64,000 nt of DNA from positions 1 to 64,000 of the IMG/VR virus record IMGVR_UViG_3300000547_000002; one strand, given 5' to 3'. The position numbers were made by a program, and so were the translations under genes. Under the pieces are notes generated by a model that made no database searches, had not been told where the DNA came from, and saw nothing but the letters and a program-made list of their open reading frames with translations. Shown here piece after piece: positions 7,546 to 15,144 of this stretch. The stretch's first letter is position 1, and each line of letters starts with the position of its first letter. This DNA is from a virus.

Positions 7546-8241
7546 ATGTCTAATGGCTTTGAATATTATTATAATAATGTTCCCGGAAAGGGTCTGTGTA
7601 GAAACAATTTGATATACACAAGTTTGATTAGCAAAGACAGAAAAACATTTTGTCAATGGTATTACAATGACAAAACTTATCACAGTGGGATGAATAAGGT
7701 TGTTGACCCTACCCTTATGTTGGAAAAATGGCAGAGAGAAAAACATTATCTTTTGCTAATGCATGAAAACTTCCCCCAGCACATTCCTGAAATTTTAGAT
7801 ATCGATGATAAAAATCAAAAAATTTATTTAAGAATAGACGGAGATGATTTTTGGGAAAGAGCAAAAACAGACATAAACAGATACAACGACGTTCTTCCTA
7901 ATTGGGAAGAACAGATGCTAGAAATAATAGAAAGTCATAAAAAATTAAATTTCTATAAAATTTCTATGCACCCTTCTAGTTATTTTGTAGTAGACGGAAA
8001 ATTAAAAAGTATTAATTATTTTTTTTGTTATAATTTCAGTGAAGAGACGATAAGATTTTCAGATGTTTTTAGTCACATAAGCGACGACAGATTAGAAAAA
8101 CTTTATCCTCTCATGAAAAAAATGAATATTGATTATAATAACCAAGAACCCTTAGAAAAAATACAGAATTTAGCATTTGAGACATTTAAATTTAATTTTC
8201 CTCATAGCACTATGGAAAAAGCAAAGAGAATCTATGTTTAG
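7546..8241 (+). CDS. Kinase-fold-like protein, catalytic residues degenerate (231 aa)
   Basis: The protein shows the order of a small aminoglycoside-phosphotransferase or RIO-like kinase: a glutamate helix near residue 65, a hinge-like IYLRIDGD at 93-100, then a catalytic-loop-like KISMHPSSYFVVDGKLKS at 138-155 followed by INYFF. In active kinases the loop reads HxD and the last motif IDF; here the first Asp is missing and the second is Asn. A paralogue at 9913-10584 has IDFF. It may therefore bind nucleotide or substrate without phosphorylating. I recognise similar sequences from uncultured marine phages without known function. No ribosome-binding site is seen, so a leaderless start is possible. 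Confidence 0.6.
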   Translation: MSNGFEYYYNNVPGKGLCRNNLIYTSLISKDRKTFCQWYYNDKTYHSGMNKVVDPTLMLEKWQREKHYLLLMHENFPQHIPEILDIDDKNQKIYLRIDGDDFWERAKTDINRYNDVLPNWEEQMLEIIESHKKLNFYKISMHPSSYFVVDGKLKSINYFFCYNFSEETIRFSDVFSHISDDRLEKLYPLMKKMNIDYNNQEPLEKIQNLAFETFKFNFPHSTMEKAKRIYV

Positions 8242-8800
8242 TATTAAAGAATGGAATCCAGATTTGGATTTATCTTTTTTTTACAAAGAATGCAAAAAAA
8301 GAGGGCACATTAATAACTCCTCAAAAAAACAAATGATAGATTGTTTCAAAAATGAAAAACACTGGAATGTTTGGATTTTGTATCACTATAACACCCCTAT
8401 AGGCAGCGTAGCAGCACACTCATTCGACGATGTTATGGGAGAGAATTCATATAGAATTTTGACTAGAACGTGTGCTTTATCAAAATATGCGCCTATTACA
8501 GGCTTATTAACCAAAAATAAAATGATATTAGAACACCAACACTTTACGGCGCAATTTTTTTTAGAAACTTGCGTTAAATGGTGCAAATCAGACAGATTAT
8601 ATTCTACATCGAACTATAGCGATTGCGCAAGTCAAAAAATTGTGAATAGACTTTATTTTCCTACACTTGCAAAAAAAAATTTAGTAGAATTTGTTAAAAC
8701 ACAGAATTATAGAGGACTACCACAAAACATTTGGAAAATAAATCATGAAGCTTTTTTGGCAGATCTTAATCGTTATCCGCGATGGAAATTAAATAATTAA
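8234..8800 (+). CDS. GNAT-like acyltransferase candidate (188 aa)
   Basis: The start is the ATG at 8234, which overlaps the upstream stop by eight bases; the longer frame starting at 8177 lies within the kinase-like gene. The core reads WNVWILYHYNTPIGSVAAHSF followed by a conserved central block (YRILTRTCAL, LTKNKMILEHQHFTAQFFLE), and SNYSDCASQKIVNRLYF near the C-terminus. The strand-turn-strand beginning and the later helix resemble N-acyltransferase (GNAT) folds, but the acetyl-CoA loop is not clear. The 3-prime end overlaps the opposing SDR-like gene by 35 bases, the longest convergent overlap in the window. Confidence 0.5.
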   Translation: MFSIKEWNPDLDLSFFYKECKKRGHINNSSKKQMIDCFKNEKHWNVWILYHYNTPIGSVAAHSFDDVMGENSYRILTRTCALSKYAPITGLLTKNKMILEHQHFTAQFFLETCVKWCKSDRLYSTSNYSDCASQKIVNRLYFPTLAKKNLVEFVKTQNYRGLPQNIWKINHEAFLADLNRYPRWKLNN

Positions 8801-9380
8801 CTTTTTCGCATTTTTTGTCTAAATCTTTGTCTTTACCTCCTAAAGATTCAATAACAAACGAAGTAAGTTTTAAATTAAATTCTACATTCCAAAAATAAGG
8901 ATTAGATAACCAAATATCAATGATTGATACTATGGATTCTAAGGGTATTTCTTCGTCCGAATTATATCTATCGTCTCCTATTGTTGACTTAATAAAAGAA
9001 AAGTCAAGGTATAATATTTTTGCTACATTATATTGGGTAGGAATAGAAGATAGTAAATTGCAAAATTCATAAAGTTCTGATTTGATAAATGATAATTCAG
9101 GTTTTATATTTGTGTAATTCCGTATTACGCCTCCTGATACAATTATAAATGAAACATGTTTATAAATCTTCTCTAAAATTTCTTTCTGATATTCTTTATA
9201 ACATAGATTATTAAAAACAATATCAGCATCTTTGCAAATTGAAACTATCTCATCGAAATTGCGTTCTATATCATAACCACGAGTTCTAGAAATACCAATA
9301 ACTTCAAAATTTTGATTAACGAAATAATCTTTTACTGCCTTCCCTATACCGAAAGTGTCTCCTATAACCACTGCCTTCAT
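8766..9380 (-). CDS. SDR-like NAD(P)-binding protein (204 aa)
   Basis: The start is placed at ATG 9380, which overlaps the upstream stop as ATGA; a longer frame to 9428 is inside the neighbouring gene. The N-terminus MKAVVIGDTFGIGKAV (nucleotide loop GDTFGIGK at residues 7-14) followed by VIGISRTRGYDI is a Rossmann fold of the short-chain dehydrogenase type, with the Arg after the second strand suggesting NADP. A SGG motif at about residue 83 lies where SDRs carry the catalytic Ser, but the usual YxxxK is not evident, so it may be an atypical or inactive member. It is last in a four-gene minus-strand operon. Substrate unknown. Confidence 0.6.
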   Translation of the reverse strand: MKAVVIGDTFGIGKAVKDYFVNQNFEVIGISRTRGYDIERNFDEIVSICKDADIVFNNLCYKEYQKEILEKIYKHVSFIIVSGGVIRNYTNIKPELSFIKSELYEFCNLLSSIPTQYNVAKILYLDFSFIKSTIGDDRYNSDEEIPLESIVSIIDIWLSNPYFWNVEFNLKLTSFVIESLGGKDKDLDKKCEKVNYLISIADND

Positions 9381-9925
9381 AGCTTTACACCTAAGCAATG
9401 ATAAAGGAAAAAGGGCTGCAAACCACAATTTGCTGCAGAATGATAATTTCTATAATCTTTCCACTTAACGATTGTTCCTATGTCGCAAGCAGAGACATCT
9501 TTACCTTCTAACGCTAAAAAATGAGATAAATTTTTTTCGCCTAGAAAAATAGAATATCTCATTAATTTACCTTCTTGGAGCCATTGTTCATGCTTATCGT
9601 CAACGTCCCAATGCCAAGGTGCTGTTTTACCTGGCATAATTAAACTCACCCAGTCTCTTTTCGGATTTATATTTACATATTCGGCAAATTGATTTGTAAA
9701 TTGAGCATTATAATGTTCATTTGGGTAATAGTTATACCACTCTATGCTGGATAAAAAATATCCTGCGTTTATCCAATTATCGATCATTTCTTGATAGTAA
9801 TTTTTAATTTTGGTATTTTTAGATTTTGAAGCATCTAGTATAGAATTGAAATCTAAACGCTTAGGCTGAGTTTTTTGACATTCACCAACAAGATCTTTGC
9901 ATTTTTTTCTAATTATTTTATACAT
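9377..9925 (-). CDS. Aspartyl/asparaginyl beta-hydroxylase-like oxygenase (182 aa)
   Basis: The start is ATG 9925, 13 bases inside the preceding gene; a longer frame reaching 9970 overlaps further and is not preferred. HWD at residues 105-107 (in TAPWHWDVDD), R123, and H162 (in YRNYHSAANCG) have the spacing of the Fe(II) and 2-oxoglutarate ligands of the Asp/Asn hydroxylase branch of the oxygenase superfamily. The end of the protein is the terminal strand FFLYHCLG. It is one of four proteins with this type of motif in the island. Substrate unknown; the call rests on motifs rather than whole-domain similarity. Confidence 0.6.
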   Translation of the reverse strand: MYKIIRKKCKDLVGECQKTQPKRLDFNSILDASKSKNTKIKNYYQEMIDNWINAGYFLSSIEWYNYYPNEHYNAQFTNQFAEYVNINPKRDWVSLIMPGKTAPWHWDVDDKHEQWLQEGKLMRYSIFLGEKNLSHFLALEGKDVSACDIGTIVKWKDYRNYHSAANCGLQPFFLYHCLGVKL

Positions 9926-10584
9926 GATTCCAAATCGTCCAATTTCAAATTTAGTTTTTGGTTGTGCCATTTATCATTTAACAATAAAAATTTATAGATT
10001 TCAAAAAAGTTATAATTGTTGCGTTCACTAAAAGGTTCTGTACAAATCCATTTTTTACTATCTTGCGAAAGTATCTCATCTACTATTGTTTTGTTGACCA
10101 ATGGCGTATTAAGACCAAAACAACTAAAAAAGTCTATAGTTTTTATTACATTATTTCTGTTTTCAAAAAAACAATGTGAATGCATAGAAATTTTTCCTAA
10201 GCCAATTCGATATAAATCAGACAAGACATTTTGTGCTTTGTTCATGAAGTAAACCTGCTTTTCTGGTTGATGATATATAACATGATTGATTAAATCTCCA
10301 TCGTAGCGAATGAAAATCTTTTTTGATTTTTTATCGATTTCTAAAATATCTGGACACCACTGATAGTTTCTCAATTTGTCTAAGTAATACAATTCATTTT
10401 CAAAAAAATAATCAAGAGTTTTTTGACTTAAATTATTTTTTGAATAGGCATTCTTTTTACAAAAGTGATAACAAAATATTTTGTTATCCGGACTTATTAA
10501 TGGCTCGTAAGTGTGTTGCGATACGCAACTCCTTCCTTGATTATCCAGTTTGTATAGATATTTCCAATTTTTAACAGATATCAA
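9913..10584 (-). CDS. Kinase-fold-like protein, paralogue of the gene at 7546 (223 aa)
   Basis: The frame opens at a TTG at 10584 and no ATG or GTG is available nearby; the N-terminal residues align with those of the paralogue, so a TTG (or other non-ATG) start is likely. Shared landmarks are LISPDNKIFC near residue 30, a glutamate helix near 63, hinge-like IFIRYDGD at 90-97, and a loop KISMHSHCFF at 131-140 followed by IKTIDFF. The DFG-like aspartate is kept here, but the HxD catalytic aspartate is absent as in the paralogue. It sits between two oxygenase-like genes in a tight minus-strand operon, overlapping the upstream one by 14 bases. Activity uncertain. Confidence 0.6.
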   Translation of the reverse strand: MISVKNWKYLYKLDNQGRSCVSQHTYEPLISPDNKIFCYHFCKKNAYSKNNLSQKTLDYFFENELYYLDKLRNYQWCPDILEIDKKSKKIFIRYDGDLINHVIYHQPEKQVYFMNKAQNVLSDLYRIGLGKISMHSHCFFENRNNVIKTIDFFSCFGLNTPLVNKTIVDEILSQDSKKWICTEPFSERNNYNFFEIYKFLLLNDKWHNQKLNLKLDDLESCIK

Positions 10585-11233
10585 TTTTAAATTCTCTAGG
10601 TGTAATATACTCTAAATCAATCAAATTATTTTCTTCGAGTTCAAAACTACAACCTTTTTCTTCGATCTTGAAATTAGTTAATAGCCCTTTTTTGTTAGCA
10701 TAATTTAACCAAGAACTAAGGGTATTATCAAATTTATATCTAGGATTAGAACCAGCTAAACGTATTTTAACGGTTTTTGATTTGTTAAGTTGATTATTTT
10801 GTAAAAGTTTTCTTACGACTAGTTGATATCTAGAAGTTTCACCGCAAGAAATAGCTGTATGAACTTTACTCGTATCCATTTCATACCAGATAGCATCTGC
10901 ATAAGTAGGATATATTACATTATCATCTAGGTCTAATAAGTACCCTCCGTCGCCTGCAAGATTAATATGAAATCTATCATCTATGTCTGCATGTTGTGTG
11001 TAACAACGCATTGATTCAAGAATTATCAGTCGTGCTTCGCCTATCGGAAAATCTAATGTCGAAAGTATGTTACCTAACGGAGTATCTTTGACTTCTTCTT
11101 TTAAAGACCACTCGTCGTAAAAAAAATTTCCAGTAGGGAAATTGAGCACATTTTTCATTTGGTCGAAATGGTAAATTTGTGACTGAGAATCCTCTAGGAG
11201 TTTTTTATCTATAGAATGCAACGGTGCTAGCAT
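10571..11233 (-). CDS. Aspartyl/asparaginyl beta-hydroxylase-like oxygenase (220 aa)
   Basis: Residues 81-83 read HAD, followed by DDRFHINLAG with H89, then WYEMDTSKVHTAISCG with H125, and R135 in SRYQLVVR. This is the full ligand pattern of the Asp/Asn hydroxylase family, including the RxHxxL stretch and the H-T/V-x-x-N/S-C-G motif, so it is the clearest of the four oxygenase candidates. Residues 145-220 are an extra C-terminal part I cannot assign. It is first in the minus-strand block 11233-8766. A TAAATA box lies only five bases before its ATG and there is no clear Shine-Dalgarno site, so it may be leaderless. Confidence 0.7.
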   Translation of the reverse strand: MLAPLHSIDKKLLEDSQSQIYHFDQMKNVLNFPTGNFFYDEWSLKEEVKDTPLGNILSTLDFPIGEARLIILESMRCYTQHADIDDRFHINLAGDGGYLLDLDDNVIYPTYADAIWYEMDTSKVHTAISCGETSRYQLVVRKLLQNNQLNKSKTVKIRLAGSNPRYKFDNTLSSWLNYANKKGLLTNFKIEEKGCSFELEENNLIDLEYITPREFKIDIC

Positions 11234-11237
11234 CAGA

Positions 11238-11245
11238 TATTTACC
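11238..11245 (-). promoter_or_regulatory. Late-like box GGTAAATA close to the start codon
   Basis: On the minus strand 11245-11238 reads GGTAAATA, ending four bases before the ATG at 11233. It keeps the TAAATA core. The position would place the transcription start at or inside the start codon. Confidence 0.3.
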
Positions 11246-11286
11246 AAGATCTATAACTTACATATAATTTATTGGTAAGTAATTTT

Positions 11287-12024
11287 ATGCAACCTTATAA
11301 CCTACTTGAAGTAGATGGTGTAAAAATACCTTTTTCACATAATTGGACTAACATAGGAATAAGTTTAAGTGGCGGAGCAGATAGTGCATTACTGCTATAT
11401 ATCCTAAGTAATTATTTTACATGCAACATACACGTTATCACCCAAATAAGATGTTGGAAAACAAGACCCTGGCAAGAATACCATAGTTTACAAGTTTTTG
11501 AGTGGTTTCAAACTAATTTTCCAAAAAAAAATTTTACAAGGCATGAAGGTTTCATTCCGCCCGACTTAGAATGGGGGAGAATCGGACCTACAATAACGGA
11601 TGAGTACGGAAAACTAAAAAGCGGAAATCAAATTATATTGCGATCCCATAACGAGTATATCTGTCACAAAGAAAAAATCAACGCATGGTTTGCAGCAGTT
11701 AATCGTAACCCTAATATTAAATTAGACGGAGCCTTAAAAGACAGAGACGATGGACACATACTTCCCATTTTTAATCATATGAACACGGTTATTTGCCATC
11801 CGTTTATTAAAACACGAAAGGATTGGATTATACAACAATATTATAATTTTGATATTTTAGATCTGTTAGATCTAACAAGAAGTTGCGAAGGAGATAAAAT
11901 CGACTATCCTGAAATTTTTGGTGATTTAGACTTTACTACTTATATTCCAGGACAATATGTGCCTGAGTGCGGAAAATGTTTCTGGTGCAATGAACGTGAA
12001 TGGGCATTGAATCGTGTTAAATAA
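11287..12024 (+). CDS. QueC-like PP-loop ATP pyrophosphatase (245 aa)
   Basis: The start is ATG 11287; a TTG at 11272 is disregarded. The PP-loop signature SGGADS at residues 28-33 binds ATP pyrophosphate. The C-terminus carries C200 (in RSCEG), then C228, C231 and C234 (in CGKCFWCNERE), matching the four-cysteine zinc site of QueC, the 7-cyano-7-deazaguanine synthase, which converts a carboxylate to a nitrile through an amide. The middle is divergent from housekeeping QueC, so it could instead activate another carboxylate. No other queuosine or deazaguanine gene (QueD, QueE, GCH I) is recognised nearby. It starts a three-gene plus-strand operon with two radical SAM genes and overlaps the next by 11 bases. 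Confidence 0.7.
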   Translation: MQPYNLLEVDGVKIPFSHNWTNIGISLSGGADSALLLYILSNYFTCNIHVITQIRCWKTRPWQEYHSLQVFEWFQTNFPKKNFTRHEGFIPPDLEWGRIGPTITDEYGKLKSGNQIILRSHNEYICHKEKINAWFAAVNRNPNIKLDGALKDRDDGHILPIFNHMNTVICHPFIKTRKDWIIQQYYNFDILDLLDLTRSCEGDKIDYPEIFGDLDFTTYIPGQYVPECGKCFWCNEREWALNRVK

Positions 12025-13285
12025 TAAATCTTGCACATTTTGTATGCATCCCTTTACTGGTCTAGCAACTAGAGAAGATGGTGCTATTAAAATCTGTTGC
12101 AGAAGTCAACCAGTAGGATGGATACAAGAACAAAGTCTTGAAGAAGTCTGGAACTCCGACAAAATGAAGGAAGTTCGCAAGCAAGTTCTCAATGGTAAAC
12201 GTCCTGATGTTTGTATGCCCTGCTTTAATCTTGAAGATCAGGGTGTAGAGAGCTTACGACAGCGTCATATACGCGGTTTAATACCAGAAGCCAGGGTTAA
12301 CCTTTATCCTGATGCTTTAGACGCGCTAGAAGACGATTATTCCATGCCTTTTGAATTTCCAACTATGGAGATTAAGATTAACAATCTGTGTAATCTTAAA
12401 TGTCGCATGTGTAACCCTTTGGATTCTACTTCATGGACGGATTGGAAAGAAGTAGAAGAATTTTACGAAAGAGAAAACAACTACCTTGTTCCTACCGTTA
12501 GAAAACTTACAAAAAGACCAGGACAATATATCGGACCATTTGACAATTCCGATAATTGGTGGCAAGATTTTGAAAAACTTCTACCTCACTTTCGCAGAGT
12601 AGAGTTTGCAGGAGGGGAGCCCCTAATGGATCCTAACCACTACAAAATTCTAGACATGCTTAAACCACACGCAGATAAAATTGAAATCAAATATGCCACT
12701 AACGGAACAAAACTCGGCATATCAGATGGCAGGACTATATTTGACTATTGGCCTTACTTTAAGTCTGTTGCTGTAAATATAAGCATTGACGGTATACATG
12801 ATGTCTATGAATACATAAGAGGTAATGGCGATTTTTCACTAATAGAAGAAAATATAAAACAAATTAAAACTTTACCTAACATCTCAAGAATTGTAGGTGC
12901 TTTTACGGTCCAATCTAACAACATCATGCAAATTGATAAAGTAATAGAATACTTTTTAGAAGATATGGGTATAATCTTTTATAGTCATAGAGTAAACTAT
13001 CCTAGAGCTTTGTCTGCACAGGTTCTTCCTCAGAAACTAAAGGCAGATATCATAGGCAAATTAGAAAAAATGAACAACAAGATAGAAAAGTTTACTTTGA
13101 TTAAATCTAATCCTACAATTAAAAAAGTGACTTTACAGCAAATAAAAGACAATATAAACTTTTTACAAGCCGAAGATCTTAGCCAATACTGGAAAGAATG
13201 CCTAGAATTTAATCGAAAATTAGATTTCAGTCGAAAGCAAGGTCCTATAGAAAAAATTATTCCTGAATTTAAACCATATGTATAA
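12014..13285 (+). CDS. Radical SAM protein with N-terminal twitch domain
   Basis: An N-terminal cysteine cluster (C7, C10, C28, C29, C67, C70) precedes the radical SAM core, the N-terminal twitch arrangement in which auxiliary cysteines come before the CxxxCxxC. The core motif is C126-NLK-C130-RM-C133, binding the [4Fe-4S] cluster, and GGEPL lies at 200-204. NGT near 236 and SIDG near 260 are typical later core motifs. The start is GTG 12014, inside the end of the QueC-like gene. The enzyme presumably generates a 5-deoxyadenosyl radical; its substrate is unknown. It is 423 residues, a usual length for this group. The next gene, a second radical SAM protein, overlaps by eight bases. Confidence 0.88.
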   Translation: MLNNKSCTFCMHPFTGLATREDGAIKICCRSQPVGWIQEQSLEEVWNSDKMKEVRKQVLNGKRPDVCMPCFNLEDQGVESLRQRHIRGLIPEARVNLYPDALDALEDDYSMPFEFPTMEIKINNLCNLKCRMCNPLDSTSWTDWKEVEEFYERENNYLVPTVRKLTKRPGQYIGPFDNSDNWWQDFEKLLPHFRRVEFAGGEPLMDPNHYKILDMLKPHADKIEIKYATNGTKLGISDGRTIFDYWPYFKSVAVNISIDGIHDVYEYIRGNGDFSLIEENIKQIKTLPNISRIVGAFTVQSNNIMQIDKVIEYFLEDMGIIFYSHRVNYPRALSAQVLPQKLKADIIGKLEKMNNKIEKFTLIKSNPTIKKVTLQQIKDNINFLQAEDLSQYWKECLEFNRKLDFSRKQGPIEKIIPEFKPYV

Positions 13286-14162
13286 AATAACAAGTAGATG
13301 GCCGCATCAAAATTGTTTAAAAATAGAGTGGAACCTTGGAAAAAGATGTAATTTTGATTGTTCATATTGTCCTCCAGAAATACATGACAATTATTCACCG
13401 CACACCAATATAGCAGTGCTGAAGAGATGTGTTGATAAATTGTCTGAGATAGAAAAGCCTCTAAGAATAAGTTTTACAGGAGGAGAACCCTGCGTTCATC
13501 CTAAAATATCAAAACTATTCAACTATATAAGACCGTACGCTGATTGGATAAATGTTACCACTAACGGAACTAGAAAACCAGAATGGTATGCAGATCAACC
13601 TCTAGATCATATAGTTTTTTCTCTACATTTTGAAACAGAAGATTGGCATAGATGTCTATTAAACATTATAGATACTGATAAATTAGTTGATATTCCTATA
13701 CAGGTAAACATAATGGCACATCATCAACACATGGAAGATGTAAAAACTGCTACAATGCTATTAGCAAACGAAAAAATTAAATATGTTATACGTCGTATTC
13801 GTTGGACAGAAAAGCACGACTGGTTCAATGATATGCGTTACAAGGATGAAGACTTGGATTGGATTTTGAAAAATGAAGCAACTTCTTTACCTAACTGCGA
13901 TGTAGACGGAGAATATTACATTCATGCTAATGATATTATAAAAAAACATCAAAACCAATTTAAAGGTTGGCGATGTAATATCGGATTAGAAAGTTTAATG
14001 ATAAATTGGGACGGTGAAGTTCATAGAGCAACATGTAGAGTAGGCGGGAGTTTAGGTAATATTTACAAAGGAAATTTCAAGCTTCCTACAGACCCTGTAA
14101 CATGCACAAGAGATTGGTGTACATGTGCAGCAGACATTCCTATCACTAAATTTTCTGCTTAG
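13278..14162 (+). CDS. Radical SAM protein with C-terminal SPASM/twitch-like cysteines (294 aa)
   Basis: The cluster motif is C24-NFD-C28-SY-C31, with TGGEP at 67-71 and TTNGT following. The C-terminal region has FKGWRC with C233, C253 in a CRVGG stretch after a DGEV motif, and C276, C281, C283 near the end, consistent with an auxiliary iron-sulfur cluster as in SPASM/twitch enzymes that act on peptides or other large substrates. At 294 residues the core is compact. It is translated with the twitch-type partner upstream. Its last 17 bases overlap the tail of a homologous minus-strand gene. Confidence 0.85.
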   Translation: MYKITSRWPHQNCLKIEWNLGKRCNFDCSYCPPEIHDNYSPHTNIAVLKRCVDKLSEIEKPLRISFTGGEPCVHPKISKLFNYIRPYADWINVTTNGTRKPEWYADQPLDHIVFSLHFETEDWHRCLLNIIDTDKLVDIPIQVNIMAHHQHMEDVKTATMLLANEKIKYVIRRIRWTEKHDWFNDMRYKDEDLDWILKNEATSLPNCDVDGEYYIHANDIIKKHQNQFKGWRCNIGLESLMINWDGEVHRATCRVGGSLGNIYKGNFKLPTDPVTCTRDWCTCAADIPITKFSA

Positions 14163-15144
14163 ATACATGCGTGTCTGGCTGACAAGAACAGCAATTTCTC
14201 GGGCATATAATCGGTTTTAAATCTAACTTTGACCTGTTAAATTTTTCTTCAAAATCTTCAGCAAAAAGATTAAGATTTGCATCAGCAAAAATTTCTTCTT
14301 GGCACGATCCTGTAATTTTTCCATCGTGTGTAATTACTAAATTTTCAATTGCTACTGAACATTCCCATCCTTTAAAATGATTCAGATTATTAGAAATATA
14401 ATAATTTGGTGCCACAGGTTTAATTTCATCATTTTCAAACATTGCTACAGATTGATAATAATCAAACTCATTAAGATTACGTAATATCCATTCGCTCTCT
14501 GGTATTCTCTTTAGTGAATTATGGAAAAAATCTTTCTGCTCTTCAGTGTAGGAATTCCAGTCATGCCCGGGAGAATCTACCACTTCTTTTGCTTGAATTG
14601 GCCAATTATAAACGCTAGATTTCATTTTTTCAATATATTCTAAACAGGTATTCCAGGCAGAAGCATCCATAAGCATTAATGCACCAACATGCTTTCCTTT
14701 TTGCCATAAAAAATCACAATTTTTTACAAACAGATCTATGTCTACTTCTTTGTAATGACAACTCATTGTAAACTTGTCTATATCTACGCTATTTTCTTCA
14801 AACCATTTAGTTTTTCTTGAACCATTAGTTGTCAATTTTAATTGAACATGATGGTGTTTTTTAATTTCTTTACAAAATTGTGCTAGATAAGGCCATAATG
14901 ACGGTTCTCCTCCACCTGCGATATTAATACGAAAGAAATTTTTTCCGTGCGTTTTTTGATATTCATCTAACAGTATTCTAAAATTTTTAACAACCGTATC
15001 AATGTTTTTTGGAAATTTGTTTATATTTAAAACAGATCCAGGAAAACAATATTCGCAATTAAAATTACAAATATCAGTTGGCCAAAACCGTATGTCCAAT
15101 ACATTATTAGACGTTGTGCTAATTACCCTTGTTAATTCATTCAT
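14146..15144 (-). CDS. Radical SAM protein with C-terminal SPASM/twitch-like cysteines (332 aa)
   Basis: The cluster motif is C26-NFN-C30-EY-C33, with GGGEPS near residue 78 and LTTNGS after it. The C-terminal part repeats the arrangement seen in the plus-strand neighbour: FKGWEC, a DGKITGSC stretch and a final CPRNCCSCQPD. The two proteins are clearly related across their whole length. It overlaps the twitch-type gene upstream by four bases (ATGA). No precursor peptide is seen nearby, so the substrate may be a larger protein, a sugar or a host molecule. Confidence 0.85.
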   Translation of the reverse strand: MNELTRVISTTSNNVLDIRFWPTDICNFNCEYCFPGSVLNINKFPKNIDTVVKNFRILLDEYQKTHGKNFFRINIAGGGEPSLWPYLAQFCKEIKKHHHVQLKLTTNGSRKTKWFEENSVDIDKFTMSCHYKEVDIDLFVKNCDFLWQKGKHVGALMLMDASAWNTCLEYIEKMKSSVYNWPIQAKEVVDSPGHDWNSYTEEQKDFFHNSLKRIPESEWILRNLNEFDYYQSVAMFENDEIKPVAPNYYISNNLNHFKGWECSVAIENLVITHDGKITGSCQEEIFADANLNLFAEDFEEKFNRSKLDLKPIICPRNCCSCQPDTHVSKQKI

